This document shows, piece by piece, positions 46,532-55,651 of a stretch of 64,000 bases of DNA (within the stretch, counting starts at the first letter, position 1; every line of letters starts with the position of its first letter). The notes beneath the pieces were generated by a model. The model was not told where the DNA came from and searched no databases. It worked only from the letters and a program-made list of their open reading frames with translations. A program made the translations under genes and the position numbers. Source of the stretch: Pseudomonas sp. HOU2 (GTDB lineage Bacteria > Pseudomonadota > Gammaproteobacteria > Pseudomonadales > Pseudomonadaceae); assembly GCF_040729435.1 (NCBI RefSeq), contig NZ_CP160398.1, positions 4,197,001-4,261,000 on the forward strand, read 5' to 3'.

Positions 46532-46604
46532 GCCCGTGTAGCTCAGCCGGTAGAGCAGCGCACTCGTAACGCGAAGGTCGCAGGTTCGATTCCTGTCTCG
46601 GGCA
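46532..46604 (+). tRNA. tRNA-Thr (anticodon CGU), no encoded CCA
   Basis: A 73-base cloverleaf: D arm GCTC/GAGC, anticodon loop CTCGTAA giving CGT, T arm GCAGG/CCTGT. It closely follows E. coli tRNA-Thr(CGU). Unusual points: the bases after the discriminator A are AAA, not CCA; acceptor pair 6-67 is T-T; anticodon pair 31-39 is A-C. It could be a working gene completed by CCA-adding enzyme, or a decaying one. Confidence 0.8.
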
Positions 46605-46608
46605 AAAA

Positions 46609-47103
46609 TTATTTCACCTTGCGGCTCAGATCCTCGACGGTACGTTTGAGCTGATCCATGGCGCGATCCTGATCATTGATTTTCTGCTTCAGGCTGGAAA
46701 TCTCGCTGCTGGCGGAATTCGAGCTTGAGCCGCTGTTGCGCTTGAGGTCTTCGACCTGGCGTCCGAGGGTGTCCAGTTGCCGTTCCTGATCCTTGACCTT
46801 GCTCTTCAGGTCATCGATTTCCTTGCTGCTGGAGTTCGAACTCGAACCGCTGCTGCGTTTGAGTTCTTCAATCTGGCGTGACTGATCGCGGACGGTATCG
46901 CGGATCTTTTGCAGTTCGTCGATGCTGATATCGCTTTCGATCACAACATTCTTGCCGTAGTCATTGTGAATCAGCGAAACCTTGTCGCCATAGGATGAGC
47001 TGCTGTTGCTCAATTCAAGCGCCATGGCGCTGGCCGGCAACAGCATGGCGGCGAGCAGGGTACTGGCAGACGCAACGGTACAAATCTTCGAAAAGCTGCG
47101 CAT
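46609..47103 (-). CDS. Periplasmic coiled-coil protein with Ser-rich repeats
   Basis: The 164-residue product starts with a signal peptide (residues 1-28, ending PASAMALE). From about residue 60 it is built of coiled-coil heptads broken by two near-identical Ser-rich spacers: KRSSGSSSNSSSKEID and KRNSGSSSNSASSEIS, 36-37 residues apart. It resembles a stalk or spacer protein of the envelope; I recognise no named family. Start ATG 47103 (GTG one codon upstream is possible) after AAGGAAAAACCG. It ends 4 bases from the tRNA-Thr gene on the other strand. Confidence 0.85.
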   Translation of the reverse strand: MRSFSKICTVASASTLLAAMLLPASAMALELSNSSSSYGDKVSLIHNDYGKNVVIESDISIDELQKIRDTVRDQSRQIEELKRSSGSSSNSSSKEIDDLKSKVKDQERQLDTLGRQVEDLKRNSGSSSNSASSEISSLKQKINDQDRAMDQLKRTVEDLSRKVK

Positions 47104-47379
47104 CACGGTTTTTCCTTGTGGACAGCGAGGGTGAGTGCCGTTATGGCACATCGCTATGACTCGAAAACCGTATTTATGTTCCGCAGGTCAACTTTTTGTG
47201 CGAGAGATGTAAAGAGCCGTGTAATTCGTCATGCAAACGTCCTATATTCGGTGCCTGCATGAGCATCGCTTAGCAGTTTTCAGATGATCCCGAATGGTTC
47301 CGAAGGCCGGACAATCCGCGTCAGAGAGATCCTTGATGATCCAGATCCATCCTCCATTCTTACGATCAGCGAGAACGCC

Positions 47380-47679
47380 ATGACCGAATTAACTCAAGAG
47401 CAACGACACGAACAAGCGCTGGCAAAGTACATTCTGGACGTACCGGACTTGAAAGAAGAGATCAAGGACCTGAGCCCTGATGATCAGAAAGACCAGATCC
47501 AGTGGGCGTTCGAGGACGAAGCCGAAGCCCAGGGCTTGCAGCCGTGGGAGCTGACGCTCAAGTACACCAGCACCCCGGAGGAGTTCGAGGCCAAGCGTCT
47601 GGAGCTGCACAAAGAGGCGGCCGAAGTATTGGGTGTCGACTGGGAAGAGTACTGCGAGATGAACAATCTGGTGGTCTGA
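47380..47679 (+). CDS. DUF6388 family protein
   Basis: The 99-residue acidic protein (DQIQWAFEDEAEAQGLQPWE near residues 35-54, then DWEEYCEMNNL at the end) matches my memory of the DUF6388 family common in Pseudomonas; function unknown. It has no signal or membrane segment and is mainly helical. ATG 47380 is chosen for the conserved MTELTQEQRHEQAL start; the frame is open 32 codons further upstream. A strong terminator follows. Confidence 0.85.
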   Translation: MTELTQEQRHEQALAKYILDVPDLKEEIKDLSPDDQKDQIQWAFEDEAEAQGLQPWELTLKYTSTPEEFEAKRLELHKEAAEVLGVDWEEYCEMNNLVV

Positions 47680-47682
47680 AAC

Positions 47683-47716
47683 AAAAACGCCAGCCTCAAC
47701 CGGGCTGGCGTTTTTT
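47683..47716. terminator. Bidirectional terminator before nadC end
   Basis: AAAAACGCCAGCC-TCAACCG-GGCTGGCGTTTTTT has A and T runs on both sides and serves the convergent DUF6388 and nadC genes. Confidence 0.93.
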
Positions 47717-47730
47717 ATTGTGTGACGGTC

Positions 47731-48579
47731 TCAGAGGCTGAGACGCATCGACAGATCCACTGCCTTCACATCCTTGGTCATCGCACCGATCGAGATGTAA
47801 TCCACCCCGGTCTCGGCGATCGGCAACAGCGTGCTTTCGTTGATGCCGCCGCTGGCTTCCAGCTTCGCCTTGCCGCCGTTCAGACGCACGGCTTCGCGCA
47901 TGTCGTCCAGGCTCAACTCGTCGAGCATGATGATGTCGGCGCCGGCTGCCAGCGCCTCCTTCAGCTCCTCCAGGCTCTCCACTTCGACTTCCACTGGTTT
48001 GCCCGGTGCGATCTTGTGCGCGGCGGCGATGGCCTGCGCGATGCCGCCGCTGGCAGCGATGTGGTTTTCCTTGATCAGAAACGCGTCGTAGAGGCCGATG
48101 CGGTGGTTGTGGCAACCACCGCAGGTCACTGCGTATTTCTGCGCCAGACGCAGGCCCGGCAGGGTCTTGCGGGTATCCAGCAGCTTGACCTGAGTCTGCG
48201 CCACGAAGTCCGCCAGATACTGCGCACGCGTTGCCACGCCGGACAGCAGTTGCAGGAAGTTCAGCGCGCTGCGTTCACCAGTCAGCAACGAACGGGCCGG
48301 GCCTTCCAGATGAAACAGCGGCTGATTGGGTTTGACCCGTTCGCCGTCCCGCACCTGCCAATGCACCGCGACGCGCGGATCGAGCTGGCGAAACACCGTA
48401 TCGACCCACGCCGTGCCACAGATAACGGCGTCGTCGCGGGTGATGATGGTGGCTTTGGCCAGACGTTCGGCCGGGATCAGTTGTGCGGTGATGTCGCCGC
48501 TGCCGACATCTTCGAGCAACGCACGGCGCACGTTGGCTTCGATTTCGGCGGTCAAATCGGCGAGACGTAAATTCGGCAT
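47731..48579 (-). CDS. nadC: Nicotinate-nucleotide diphosphorylase (quinolinate PRTase)
   Basis: The 282-residue enzyme turns quinolinate into nicotinate mononucleotide in NAD synthesis. Signatures: [19 protein letters not shown] near residues 17-35, [19 protein letters not shown] near 132-150, and [13 protein letters not shown] near 195. ATG 48579 is the family start; a codon four residues upstream is possible. Convergent with the DUF6388 gene and divergent from the DUF1631 gene. Confidence 0.97.
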   Translation of the reverse strand: MPNLRLADLTAEIEANVRRALLEDVGSGDITAQLIPAERLAKATIITRDDAVICGTAWVDTVFRQLDPRVAVHWQVRDGERVKPNQPLFHLEGPARSLLTGERSALNFLQLLSGVATRAQYLADFVAQTQVKLLDTRKTLPGLRLAQKYAVTCGGCHNHRIGLYDAFLIKENHIAASGGIAQAIAAAHKIAPGKPVEVEVESLEELKEALAAGADIIMLDELSLDDMREAVRLNGGKAKLEASGGINESTLLPIAETGVDYISIGAMTKDVKAVDLSMRLSL

Positions 48580-48888
48580 AACGGGCTCCACAAACTAAGT
48601 GCGCCGATTATAGGGGCATGGCAGGAGCCAACCCAAGGCGAGAACGCGCGTGCCAGACTGCAACTGGTCGATTTTCTGTGAGCAAAGCGCGGTTTTTCGT
48701 GGTCACTGGAAGGTGTCGCGTGCATAGGGGAAACCCTGACGGCTATAGCGCCGGGGACAAGTTTTGCAAGATAATCCGCCTTGCGTTTGACGTCATAGCT
48801 TTGACGCTGATGTGGGAGCGGGCTTGCTCGCTCCCACAGGGAATTGCGCGGTAAATGCCCAGTGGAATCACCGTTTCAGGAGGCTTGG
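48580..48888. other. Intergenic gap between nadC and the DUF1631 gene
   Basis: A 309-base divergent gap that should hold both promoters. I see no gene. The only clear feature is the hairpin at 48811-48838; a short plus-strand frame at 48618-48854 is not convincing. Confidence 0.6.
48811..48838. repeat. Single REP-like hairpin
   Basis: TGTGGGAGCGGGCTTGCTCG and CTCCCACA form one REP-type hairpin of the TGTGGGAGCGAGC family, whose doublet lies at 63298-63387. Confidence 0.75.
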
Positions 48889-51075
48889 ATGCACAACGAC
48901 GGGAATGTAGTGCCTTTGCACAAGGCCGCTACCGATCAGGCGAATCACTCGCCGCTCGCCCGCCTGCCTGTGATTCTGCTTCAGGTCCGCGACAAGGCCG
49001 CCCAGCAACTGCGTCACGGCTTGCAGGAGCTGTTTGATAACGCCGACGACACCCTGTTCGAAATGGCTGACCGGGCGCGCAATGACGTCGAACAGAACAT
49101 CTTTTTCGAAGCCATGCGTGACCTGCGCCTCAAGCGCAAAAACATCGAACGGGGTTTTCTCGAACAATTCTTCGAAGCCTTCGTCGCGCTGATTCAATAC
49201 GAAGTCGCACAACCTACATTGCCCGGCACGCTGATATTCGAGGATTCGGCACCGCGTACCGATGACATGGAGCGCAGCGTGGCGGTCGAAACCATGGTCG
49301 GCCGGGTGCTCAAGCGTGACGGCTTTGCCCTCGATCAACTGACCGCGCGGCTCAACGTGTTGCTGGGCAAGGATTTCGACAACCAACACAACCCGCTCGG
49401 CCCGGCGATGCTCTGCGAGTTTTTTATGCAGGCCGGACGTAACCTGGGCGTGGAGATCAAGGTCAAGCTGATCCTGCTCAAGCTGTTCGAACGCTACGTG
49501 CTGGCCGATACCGAGCAGTTGTATGCCGAAGCCAATCAATTGCTGGTCGCCACTGGCGTGTTGCCTGAGTTGAAACCGGCCCCCGCACGCCGCGCAATCG
49601 AGCGTGCGGCAGCAAGCATCAGCAGTGAAGAACGTGACGAACCCGCGCCCGCCGACGAAAGCGTGCAGGAAGTCTTCGCCGCGTTGCAGGAATTGCTGCT
49701 GCACGTGCGCGGCAGCGTCGCGCCGACCCTGGAACCGAGTGCGGCGGCGCAACCGATCAGCACCCGCGATCTGCTGCGCCTGCTCTCGCACTTGCAGCAA
49801 TACGTCCCGGCGCTGGCGGCGCAGGACGATTTCGATCTGCGCAATCAGCTTGAGCAGCTGCTGACGAGGGTCAGCGTCAGGAGCGGCAAATCGCGCATTG
49901 TCGACGGCGCGGATGAAGACGTGATCAACCTGATCGCCATGGTCTTCGATTGCATCCTCGAAGACCGTAATCTGCCGGATTCGCTCAAGGCGTTGATCGC
50001 CCGATTGCAGATCCCGATGCTCAAGGTGGCCGTGCTCGACAAGAGCTTCTTCAGCCGCAGCAGTCACCCGGCGCGGCGCCTGCTCAATGAAATCGCCGAT
50101 GCCGCCATGGGCTGGGGCGATTGCAATGGCGAGGCGCGTGACAGCCTGTATCTGCGCATTGAACAAGTGGTGCAGCGCCTGTTGAGTGATTTCGTCGACG
50201 ACCCGGCAATTTTCTCCGAGTTGCTCGCCGATTTCCTGGCCTTCACCAGCGATGAGCGGCGGCGCAGCGAATTGCTCGAGCAGCGTCTGCGCGATGCCGA
50301 AGAGGGGCGGGCGAAAACCGAACTGGCCCGCCAGCGCGTCGAGCAAGCCTTGAATCAGGCGCTGTTGGGCAAAGTCCTGCCGCCGTCGGTAGTGACCTTT
50401 GTACGTGATGCGTGGAGCAAAGTGCTGCTGCTGACGTGCCTCAAACATGGCGACCACTGCGCTGAGTGGCAGGCCGATGTGCAGACCATGGAACAATTGA
50501 TCTGGAGCGTGCAGCGTCACGACGAGGCGGACGCCGGCCTGCGTTTGCTGGCACTGGTGCCAGGCCTGCTCAAGTCACTGCGTGACGGCCTGAGCAGTGC
50601 AGCGTTCGATCCGTTTGCCACCAGCGAGTTTTTTAGCGAGCTGGAAGCGCTGCATGTGCGGGCACTCGACCCTGCTGCCGGGCAGGAACCGGCCGACCCA
50701 GCGACGCTGGTCGAGGTGTCGCAGCACATTACCCTGCGATCCGCCGACGAGAGCTCAGGCAGCCTGAATCCGACAGGCCTTGCCCATGACGACGCCGGGT
50801 TGCGACAGGTGGAGCAATTGCGCCTGGGCAGTTGGGTGGCGTTCCAGGAAGACGACGAGCACAGCCTGCGCTGCAAGCTGGCAGCCATCATCGAAGCCAC
50901 CGGCAAATACGTGTTCGTCGACCGCACCGGGATGAAAGTGCTGGAGCGCAGCCGCGTCGAGCTGGCCCTGGAGTTCCGCCGTGGCGCGGTGCGCGCGCTG
51001 GACGACACCTTGCTGTTCGATCGGGCGCTGGAGTCGGTACTGGGCAATCTGCGACGACTCAATCGCGGCAAGTGA
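48889..51075 (+). CDS. DUF1631 family protein
   Basis: The 728-residue protein matches the DUF1631 family, sometimes wrongly labelled thymidine phosphorylase; function unknown. It is largely helical and soluble, with QVRDKAAQQLRHGLQELFDN early, a long acidic helical middle, and a beta-rich end LRLGSWVAFQEDDEHSLRCK then YVFVDRTGMKVLE. That end resembles a PilZ-like fold, where c-di-GMP binding has been proposed, but I see no clear RxxxR motif. ATG 48889 follows CAGGAGGCTTGG. The gene sits between nadC and ampD, as in P. aeruginosa. Confidence 0.85.
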   Translation: MHNDGNVVPLHKAATDQANHSPLARLPVILLQVRDKAAQQLRHGLQELFDNADDTLFEMADRARNDVEQNIFFEAMRDLRLKRKNIERGFLEQFFEAFVALIQYEVAQPTLPGTLIFEDSAPRTDDMERSVAVETMVGRVLKRDGFALDQLTARLNVLLGKDFDNQHNPLGPAMLCEFFMQAGRNLGVEIKVKLILLKLFERYVLADTEQLYAEANQLLVATGVLPELKPAPARRAIERAAASISSEERDEPAPADESVQEVFAALQELLLHVRGSVAPTLEPSAAAQPISTRDLLRLLSHLQQYVPALAAQDDFDLRNQLEQLLTRVSVRSGKSRIVDGADEDVINLIAMVFDCILEDRNLPDSLKALIARLQIPMLKVAVLDKSFFSRSSHPARRLLNEIADAAMGWGDCNGEARDSLYLRIEQVVQRLLSDFVDDPAIFSELLADFLAFTSDERRRSELLEQRLRDAEEGRAKTELARQRVEQALNQALLGKVLPPSVVTFVRDAWSKVLLLTCLKHGDHCAEWQADVQTMEQLIWSVQRHDEADAGLRLLALVPGLLKSLRDGLSSAAFDPFATSEFFSELEALHVRALDPAAGQEPADPATLVEVSQHITLRSADESSGSLNPTGLAHDDAGLRQVEQLRLGSWVAFQEDDEHSLRCKLAAIIEATGKYVFVDRTGMKVLERSRVELALEFRRGAVRALDDTLLFDRALESVLGNLRRLNRGK

Positions 51076-51139
51076 TCGCGCGCCGGGGGCCGATCACGGC
51101 ATACTGGGCGCCAACACAGTCGGCGCTGAAGGAATCGGT

Positions 51140-51700
51140 ATGCAGTTGGATCCCGCTAGCGGGTGGTGTCACGGGGTGCAGGTCTGCCCATCGCCCAACT
51201 TCAATGAACGCCCTGCGGGCGAAATCTCCCTGTTGGTGATCCACAACATCAGCCTGCCGCCGGCGCAGTTCGCCACCGGCAAGGTGCAGGAATTTTTCCA
51301 GAACCGTCTGGATGTCACCGAGCATCCCTATTTTGCAGGGATTGCCGACCTGCGCGTCTCGGCGCATTTTCTGATCGAACGTGACGGCAGCGTCACCCAG
51401 TTTGTCTCCTGTCTCGAGCGGGCGTGGCATGCTGGCGTGTCGATGTTCGAAGGCCGGGAAACCTGTAACGATTTTTCCGTGGGCATCGAGCTCGAAGGCA
51501 CCGATGATCTGCCCTTTACCGATGCGCAGTATCAGGCGTTGATCACACTGACGCGTCAGCTGCAAACAGCATTTCCGGCTATCACCGGCGCCCGTATCTG
51601 CGGGCACAGCGACATCGCACCCGGGCGCAAGACCGATCCTGGCCCGGCATTTGACTGGGCGCGTTACCGCGCAGCCCTGGCACAAGAGGAAGGACAATGA
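51140..51700 (+). CDS. ampD: 1,6-anhydro-N-acetylmuramyl-L-alanine amidase AmpD
   Basis: The 186-residue cytosolic zinc amidase recycles cell-wall muropeptides; its loss raises AmpC beta-lactamase. Zinc-binding residues appear in LVIHNISLPP near residue 34, RAWHAGVS near 97 and CGHSDIAPGRKTDPGPAFDW near 153-172. ATG 51140 follows AAGGAATCGGT. It overlaps ampE by 4 bases, the conserved ampDE pair. Confidence 0.96.
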   Translation: MQLDPASGWCHGVQVCPSPNFNERPAGEISLLVIHNISLPPAQFATGKVQEFFQNRLDVTEHPYFAGIADLRVSAHFLIERDGSVTQFVSCLERAWHAGVSMFEGRETCNDFSVGIELEGTDDLPFTDAQYQALITLTRQLQTAFPAITGARICGHSDIAPGRKTDPGPAFDWARYRAALAQEEGQ

Positions 51701-52536
51701 GTTTTCTGGTGTTACTGCTGGCGGTCTGGATCGAGAAATTCTCGGCCCTGCGCCATCGGGTTCAACGCGATGGCGGATGGATCCGCGAACTGCACAAACT
51801 CGAAACCAGCGCGCGCCTGGCCCAGCGACCATGGCTGGTGCTGACGATTCTGGTGTTGCTGCCGGTGGCGCTGCTCGCCTTGTTGCTGGTGGTACTGGAA
51901 CCCGTCGCTTACGGCTTGCTGGCGCTGCCGGTGCATTTGCTGGTGGTAATTTATGCGCTGGGGCGTGGTGATTTGCTCGGTGGCCTCGGGCCGTTTCGTG
52001 ACGCCTGGCGCCGTGAAGACCTGCAAGCGGCCGCGCATGTGGCCAAGCGTGATCTGGATATCTGCGCCGACAGTGGTGAGCAATTGCTGGATCGGGTCCA
52101 AGGGCACCTGTTGTGGCAGGCCTATCAAAGTTTCTTCGCGGTGATCTTCTGGTACTTCGTGCTCGGTCCGGTGGCGGCGCTGGCTTATCGCTTGCTCGCA
52201 TTGGCTGAAGAGCACAGCCAGAACCCGGCGCTCGCCGAACGTGCCGGCCAGTTACGTCACGCCTTTGACTGGTTGCCGGTGCGCCTGCTGGCTGCCAGCC
52301 TTGCACTGGTCGGCAACTTCGTTGCGGTCAGCCGGGTGATGTTGCACGAACTGCTGAACTGGAACATCAGCGCCGCACACCTGATCAACAAGGTCGGGCT
52401 GGCAGCGGGTGAGATCCCGCCGCCGGTGGTCGGGCCTGAAGGCATCAACACCCTCGATTGCCTGTGGGAACTGCTGCTGCGCGCGGCGGTGCTGTGGTAT
52501 GCCGGGTTTGCCTTGTGGACAGTCTTGATTCACTGA
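51697..52536 (+). CDS. ampE: Inner-membrane protein AmpE
   Basis: The 279-residue membrane protein belongs to the CobD-like AmpE family and acts with AmpD in regulating beta-lactamase; its activity is not defined. About four hydrophobic segments are visible (LVLTILVLLPVALLALLLVV near 45, LLALPVHLLVVIYAL near 72, VIFWYFVLGPVAALAYRLL near 150, and the C-terminal AVLWYAGFALWTVLIH). ATG 51697 overlaps the ampD stop (ATGA). Confidence 0.94.
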   Translation: MSFLVLLLAVWIEKFSALRHRVQRDGGWIRELHKLETSARLAQRPWLVLTILVLLPVALLALLLVVLEPVAYGLLALPVHLLVVIYALGRGDLLGGLGPFRDAWRREDLQAAAHVAKRDLDICADSGEQLLDRVQGHLLWQAYQSFFAVIFWYFVLGPVAALAYRLLALAEEHSQNPALAERAGQLRHAFDWLPVRLLAASLALVGNFVAVSRVMLHELLNWNISAAHLINKVGLAAGEIPPPVVGPEGINTLDCLWELLLRAAVLWYAGFALWTVLIH

Positions 52537-52553
52537 ACCCTCGGTGAAATTCA

Positions 52554-52675
52554 TTGTGGCGAGGGAGCTTGCTCCCGCTGGGTGGCGAAGCCGCCCTCGC
52601 TGTTCATCATAAACAACGCGTCCAAGCGATTTGCGTCTGCTGCGCAGCCGAGCGGGAGCAAGCTCCCTCGCCACA
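52554..52675. repeat. REP doublet, GTGGCGAGGGAGC family
   Basis: The same arms as at 46354-46465, inverted around about 70 bases, in the gap after ampE. Confidence 0.9.
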
Positions 52676-52824
52676 GGGTGAGCGATCTGCCCCAGACAGT
52701 CGTTAACCTTAAGTTACAAAACCTCTCCCCGATTTGAGCTATACAGAGACAGCGCCCGATAGTGGCTATCTGCTGTCGCCCCGCGCCTGCCAATAAAAAC
52801 AAGAAAAACCAAGGGAGACTTCCA

Positions 52825-54855
52825 GTGAAGAGCTTGCTCTATCCCGCCGTCTCGCTGATGAACCGTCTGAGCTTCGGCATGAAGTTCAGCCTGATCAGCG
52901 TGCTGTTCTTGGTGCCGATGCTGGTGACCAATTTCTATCTGGTGCGCGATTCCTATCGCGAATTCCAGGGCACCCGGGTCGAATTGCAGAGCCTCGATCT
53001 GTTGGGCAGCAGCCTGAGTCTGCGCCGGGATCTGGAAACGCTGAACAATCTGGTGCAGATCAACGTCGTCATCGGGCAGTCCGGCAAGGCCGACAACCTC
53101 GAAGCGCAGATCAGCGGTCTGGAACAAACCGTGCTGGCGCGTCTGCAAGGTCTGCAGGCAATGACTGACGATCCCGAGCAGATCAAGTTGTTCGACGGCA
53201 AACGCGATGAAATGCTCAGCGCGTTCAAGGCCCAGCAAGCGGAAAGCTCCCTGCAAAGCAAGAGCGGGATGATCGGCAAACTGCTCGGCAACGCGCAGAT
53301 TTTCAGCCAGATTATCGCCAGTCAGGCCGGTCTGAGCCGAGACAATCAAAGTGATATCCGCCAGCTCAGCGAACTGCTCACCAATATCACCCCTGCGGTA
53401 ACCCAGACCCTCGGCGAGGGCCGGGCCATTGGTGCTTATTCACTGGGCCAAGGTTTTCTGAACAGCTCGTCGAGTACCCGGTTCGACGAGTTGCTGGCGC
53501 AGATCGAAAAGCTCCAGGCCGAATACGCGCTGAAACTGGCAGACGCCCTCGACTCCAGCCAGGCCGCGCGCGCCGGCCTCAGTGCTCAGGCCGACACCAG
53601 CAAAACCTCGCTCAAACAGGCCAGCGAGCTGTTCGAAAAGAAAGTCGTGGTGGCCGAGACTCTCGATACGCCGTGGCAAGCGTTCTACGACCAGGTCACC
53701 GGGCTGATGGACAAGACTTACCAGCTCAACGACGCGACCCTGAAATTCCTCGATACCCAATTGCAACAGCGGCTGGCACAGAACCGCACGCACATGGTGT
53801 TGCAGGCTGTGGCGCTGTCGGTGGTATTCGTGCTGATTTTCTATCTCTACGGTGGTTTTTACGCCTCGACCCGCACCACGCTCAAGCGTCTGGGCGCGAT
53901 GATGGACAAGGTCGCGGCCGGTGACATGACGGTCAACTTCAAAGCCAACAGCCGCGATGAGCTGGGTGAGCTGGGTGAGGTATTCAACGGCACCGTGCGG
54001 AAAATCCATGACCTGATCGAGCGAGTCGGGCAGACCGTGGCTGAGGTCGAGCGCCAGGCCGGGCAGGTGGAAACTGTCTCGGCGCAAAGCAATCAGGCGG
54101 TGGCCGGGCAGCGTACGCAGATCGAGCAAGTGGCGACCGCGATGAACCAGATGTCGGCGACCTCGCTGGAAGTTGCACGCAGCGCGGCGGCAGCGGTGAG
54201 CAGCGCGCACAGCGTCAACGATGAAACCGTCAGCGGCCGCACGCTGGTGGAGTCGCAGCAGGGCAGCATTGCCGCGCTGGCCAGCGAGATCGATCAATCG
54301 GTGCTGGTGATCAACCAGTTGGCCAGCGACAGCCAGTCGATCAGCCGCGTGCTGGAAGTGATCAAAAGCATTGCCGAGCAGACCAACCTGCTGGCGCTCA
54401 ATGCCGCCATCGAAGCGGCCCGGGCCGGTGAGCAGGGCCGGGGATTTGCGGTGGTGGCGGACGAAGTGCGAACGTTGGCCAAGCGCACCCAGCAATCGAC
54501 CGAAGAAATCGAGCAGATGATCGCCAAGCTGCATGGCGGCGTCGGCGCGGCGGTGAAAGCCATGGGCGTCAGCCATCAGATGGCCAACGGCACGGTCGGG
54601 CAGTCGGAAAAGGTCCAGCAGGCGCTGGAAAACATCCTCGGCGCGGTCGGCATGATCGTCGATCAGAACCAGCAGATCGCCGCCGCCGTGGAGCAGCAGA
54701 CCGCCGTGGCCCATGACATCGACCAGAACATCGTCGAGATCAACCGCGCTGGCGAGCGCACGGCCCAAGGGGCGCACCAGACGGAGGACGCCAGCCGGGC
54801 ACTGTCAGCGCAGGTGGTGGAACTCAAGCAACTGATCAGCGCGTTCCGCGTCTGA
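52825..54855 (+). CDS. Methyl-accepting chemotaxis protein
   Basis: The 676-residue transducer has a membrane segment near 21-38, a long periplasmic helical sensor (to about 330), a second membrane segment near 332-350 (MVLQAVALSVVFVLIFYLYG), a HAMP domain and the signalling tip AIEAARAGEQGRGFAVVADE near 528-547. The ligand is unknown. GTG 52825 is the start, with AAGGGAG nearby; ATG 52858 is an alternative. It follows ampE, as the chemoreceptor gene does in P. aeruginosa. Confidence 0.93.
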   Translation: MKSLLYPAVSLMNRLSFGMKFSLISVLFLVPMLVTNFYLVRDSYREFQGTRVELQSLDLLGSSLSLRRDLETLNNLVQINVVIGQSGKADNLEAQISGLEQTVLARLQGLQAMTDDPEQIKLFDGKRDEMLSAFKAQQAESSLQSKSGMIGKLLGNAQIFSQIIASQAGLSRDNQSDIRQLSELLTNITPAVTQTLGEGRAIGAYSLGQGFLNSSSSTRFDELLAQIEKLQAEYALKLADALDSSQAARAGLSAQADTSKTSLKQASELFEKKVVVAETLDTPWQAFYDQVTGLMDKTYQLNDATLKFLDTQLQQRLAQNRTHMVLQAVALSVVFVLIFYLYGGFYASTRTTLKRLGAMMDKVAAGDMTVNFKANSRDELGELGEVFNGTVRKIHDLIERVGQTVAEVERQAGQVETVSAQSNQAVAGQRTQIEQVATAMNQMSATSLEVARSAAAAVSSAHSVNDETVSGRTLVESQQGSIAALASEIDQSVLVINQLASDSQSISRVLEVIKSIAEQTNLLALNAAIEAARAGEQGRGFAVVADEVRTLAKRTQQSTEEIEQMIAKLHGGVGAAVKAMGVSHQMANGTVGQSEKVQQALENILGAVGMIVDQNQQIAAAVEQQTAVAHDIDQNIVEINRAGERTAQGAHQTEDASRALSAQVVELKQLISAFRV

Positions 54856-54883
54856 AGCCGGCCGCGCCACCCCTTTTCAGAAA

Positions 54884-54992
54884 CCTGTGGCGAGGGGATT
54901 TATCCCCGATGGGACGCGAAGCGTCCCCAATACCCAGTCAGTGATGAGGGACTGCTGCGCAGCCCATCGGGGATAAATCCCCTCACCACAGG
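54884..54992. repeat. REP doublet, GTGGCGAGGGGATTTATCCCC family
   Basis: CCTGTGGCGAGGGGATTTAT at 54884 recurs inverted at 54963-54992 with one mismatch in the arm. Confidence 0.88.
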
Positions 54993-55148
54993 CTTCGATC
55001 CTACAGAGGGGCGTGGAAATATCAGAACATTTTGTAATGCATTGATACTTACGCTTGTAAGCCAATTCCTGTTTTCTTCCGGCGGCTGGCTTTTCGTCAT
55101 TAATGAGCCAGTATCCGAGTTCCGCTGATTGCGTCGAGGAGGCCGCTC

Positions 55149-55538
55149 ATGTCCGTTGCAACCCTGGGAATCCAGGGCCGTTGTGCTCATTGCCAGACCC
55201 TACAGGTACTCAAACCCTGGCAACTCAACGCCATCGCAATCAACGAACCGTTCACCTGCGCACACTGCCAGAAAGCGCTGGAGTTGCGCTGCCCCAGACA
55301 GATCAAACGCTTAAAATCCCTCGATTCACTGGGATTGTTGCGCTTCAGCGCATCGGTCACCGTGTGCACTGCGCTGCTGGTGGCGTTGGTCATGGAATGG
55401 ATCGGCCTGCTCAGCGTGACTGAGCAACTGAACGCGTCACTGATCGTGCTTTTCGCGTACTTCGCGCTGCTGCGCTTTGTTCACCACCGCCAGCACATGA
55501 CCCTGATCCTCGACGCAGCCAAGGCCCACGCGAACTGA
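55149..55538 (+). CDS. Zinc-ribbon protein with C-terminal membrane segments
   Basis: The 129-residue product has a CxxC pair at both ends of a ribbon (CAHC near residue 12, CAHC near 37) and likely binds zinc. Two hydrophobic segments follow (SASVTVCTALLVALVMEWIG near 67-87 and LIVLFAYFALLRF near 97-110). I do not recognise a family. GAGGAGG lies seven bases before ATG 55149. It is flanked by REP doublets on both sides and appears to stand alone. Confidence 0.8.
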   Translation: MSVATLGIQGRCAHCQTLQVLKPWQLNAIAINEPFTCAHCQKALELRCPRQIKRLKSLDSLGLLRFSASVTVCTALLVALVMEWIGLLSVTEQLNASLIVLFAYFALLRFVHHRQHMTLILDAAKAHAN

Positions 55539-55540
55539 CG

Positions 55541-55645
55541 GTAGGAGCTGCCTGTAGGCGCTGCCGAGTGAAACGAGGCTGCGATCTTTTGATCTTGTTT
55601 CAAGGGCCAGGAGCAAAAGATCGCAGCGTGCCGCAGCTCCTACAG
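55541..55645. repeat. REP doublet, GTAGGAGCTGC family
   Basis: GTAGGAGCTGC and CTGCGATCTTTT on the left recur inverted as AAAAGATCGCAG and GCAGCTCCTAC on the right. Same family as 14177-14256. Confidence 0.85.
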
Positions 55646-55651
55646 AGATTG

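Noticed and set aside
48811..48838. Repeated hairpins as a possible CRISPR array
   Set aside because: The repeats are scattered, palindromic, arranged as inverted doublets and have no regular spacers; they are REP elements.
48618..48854. A 78-codon plus-strand frame upstream of the DUF1631 gene
   Set aside because: It crosses a REP hairpin, lacks a ribosome site and resembles no protein.
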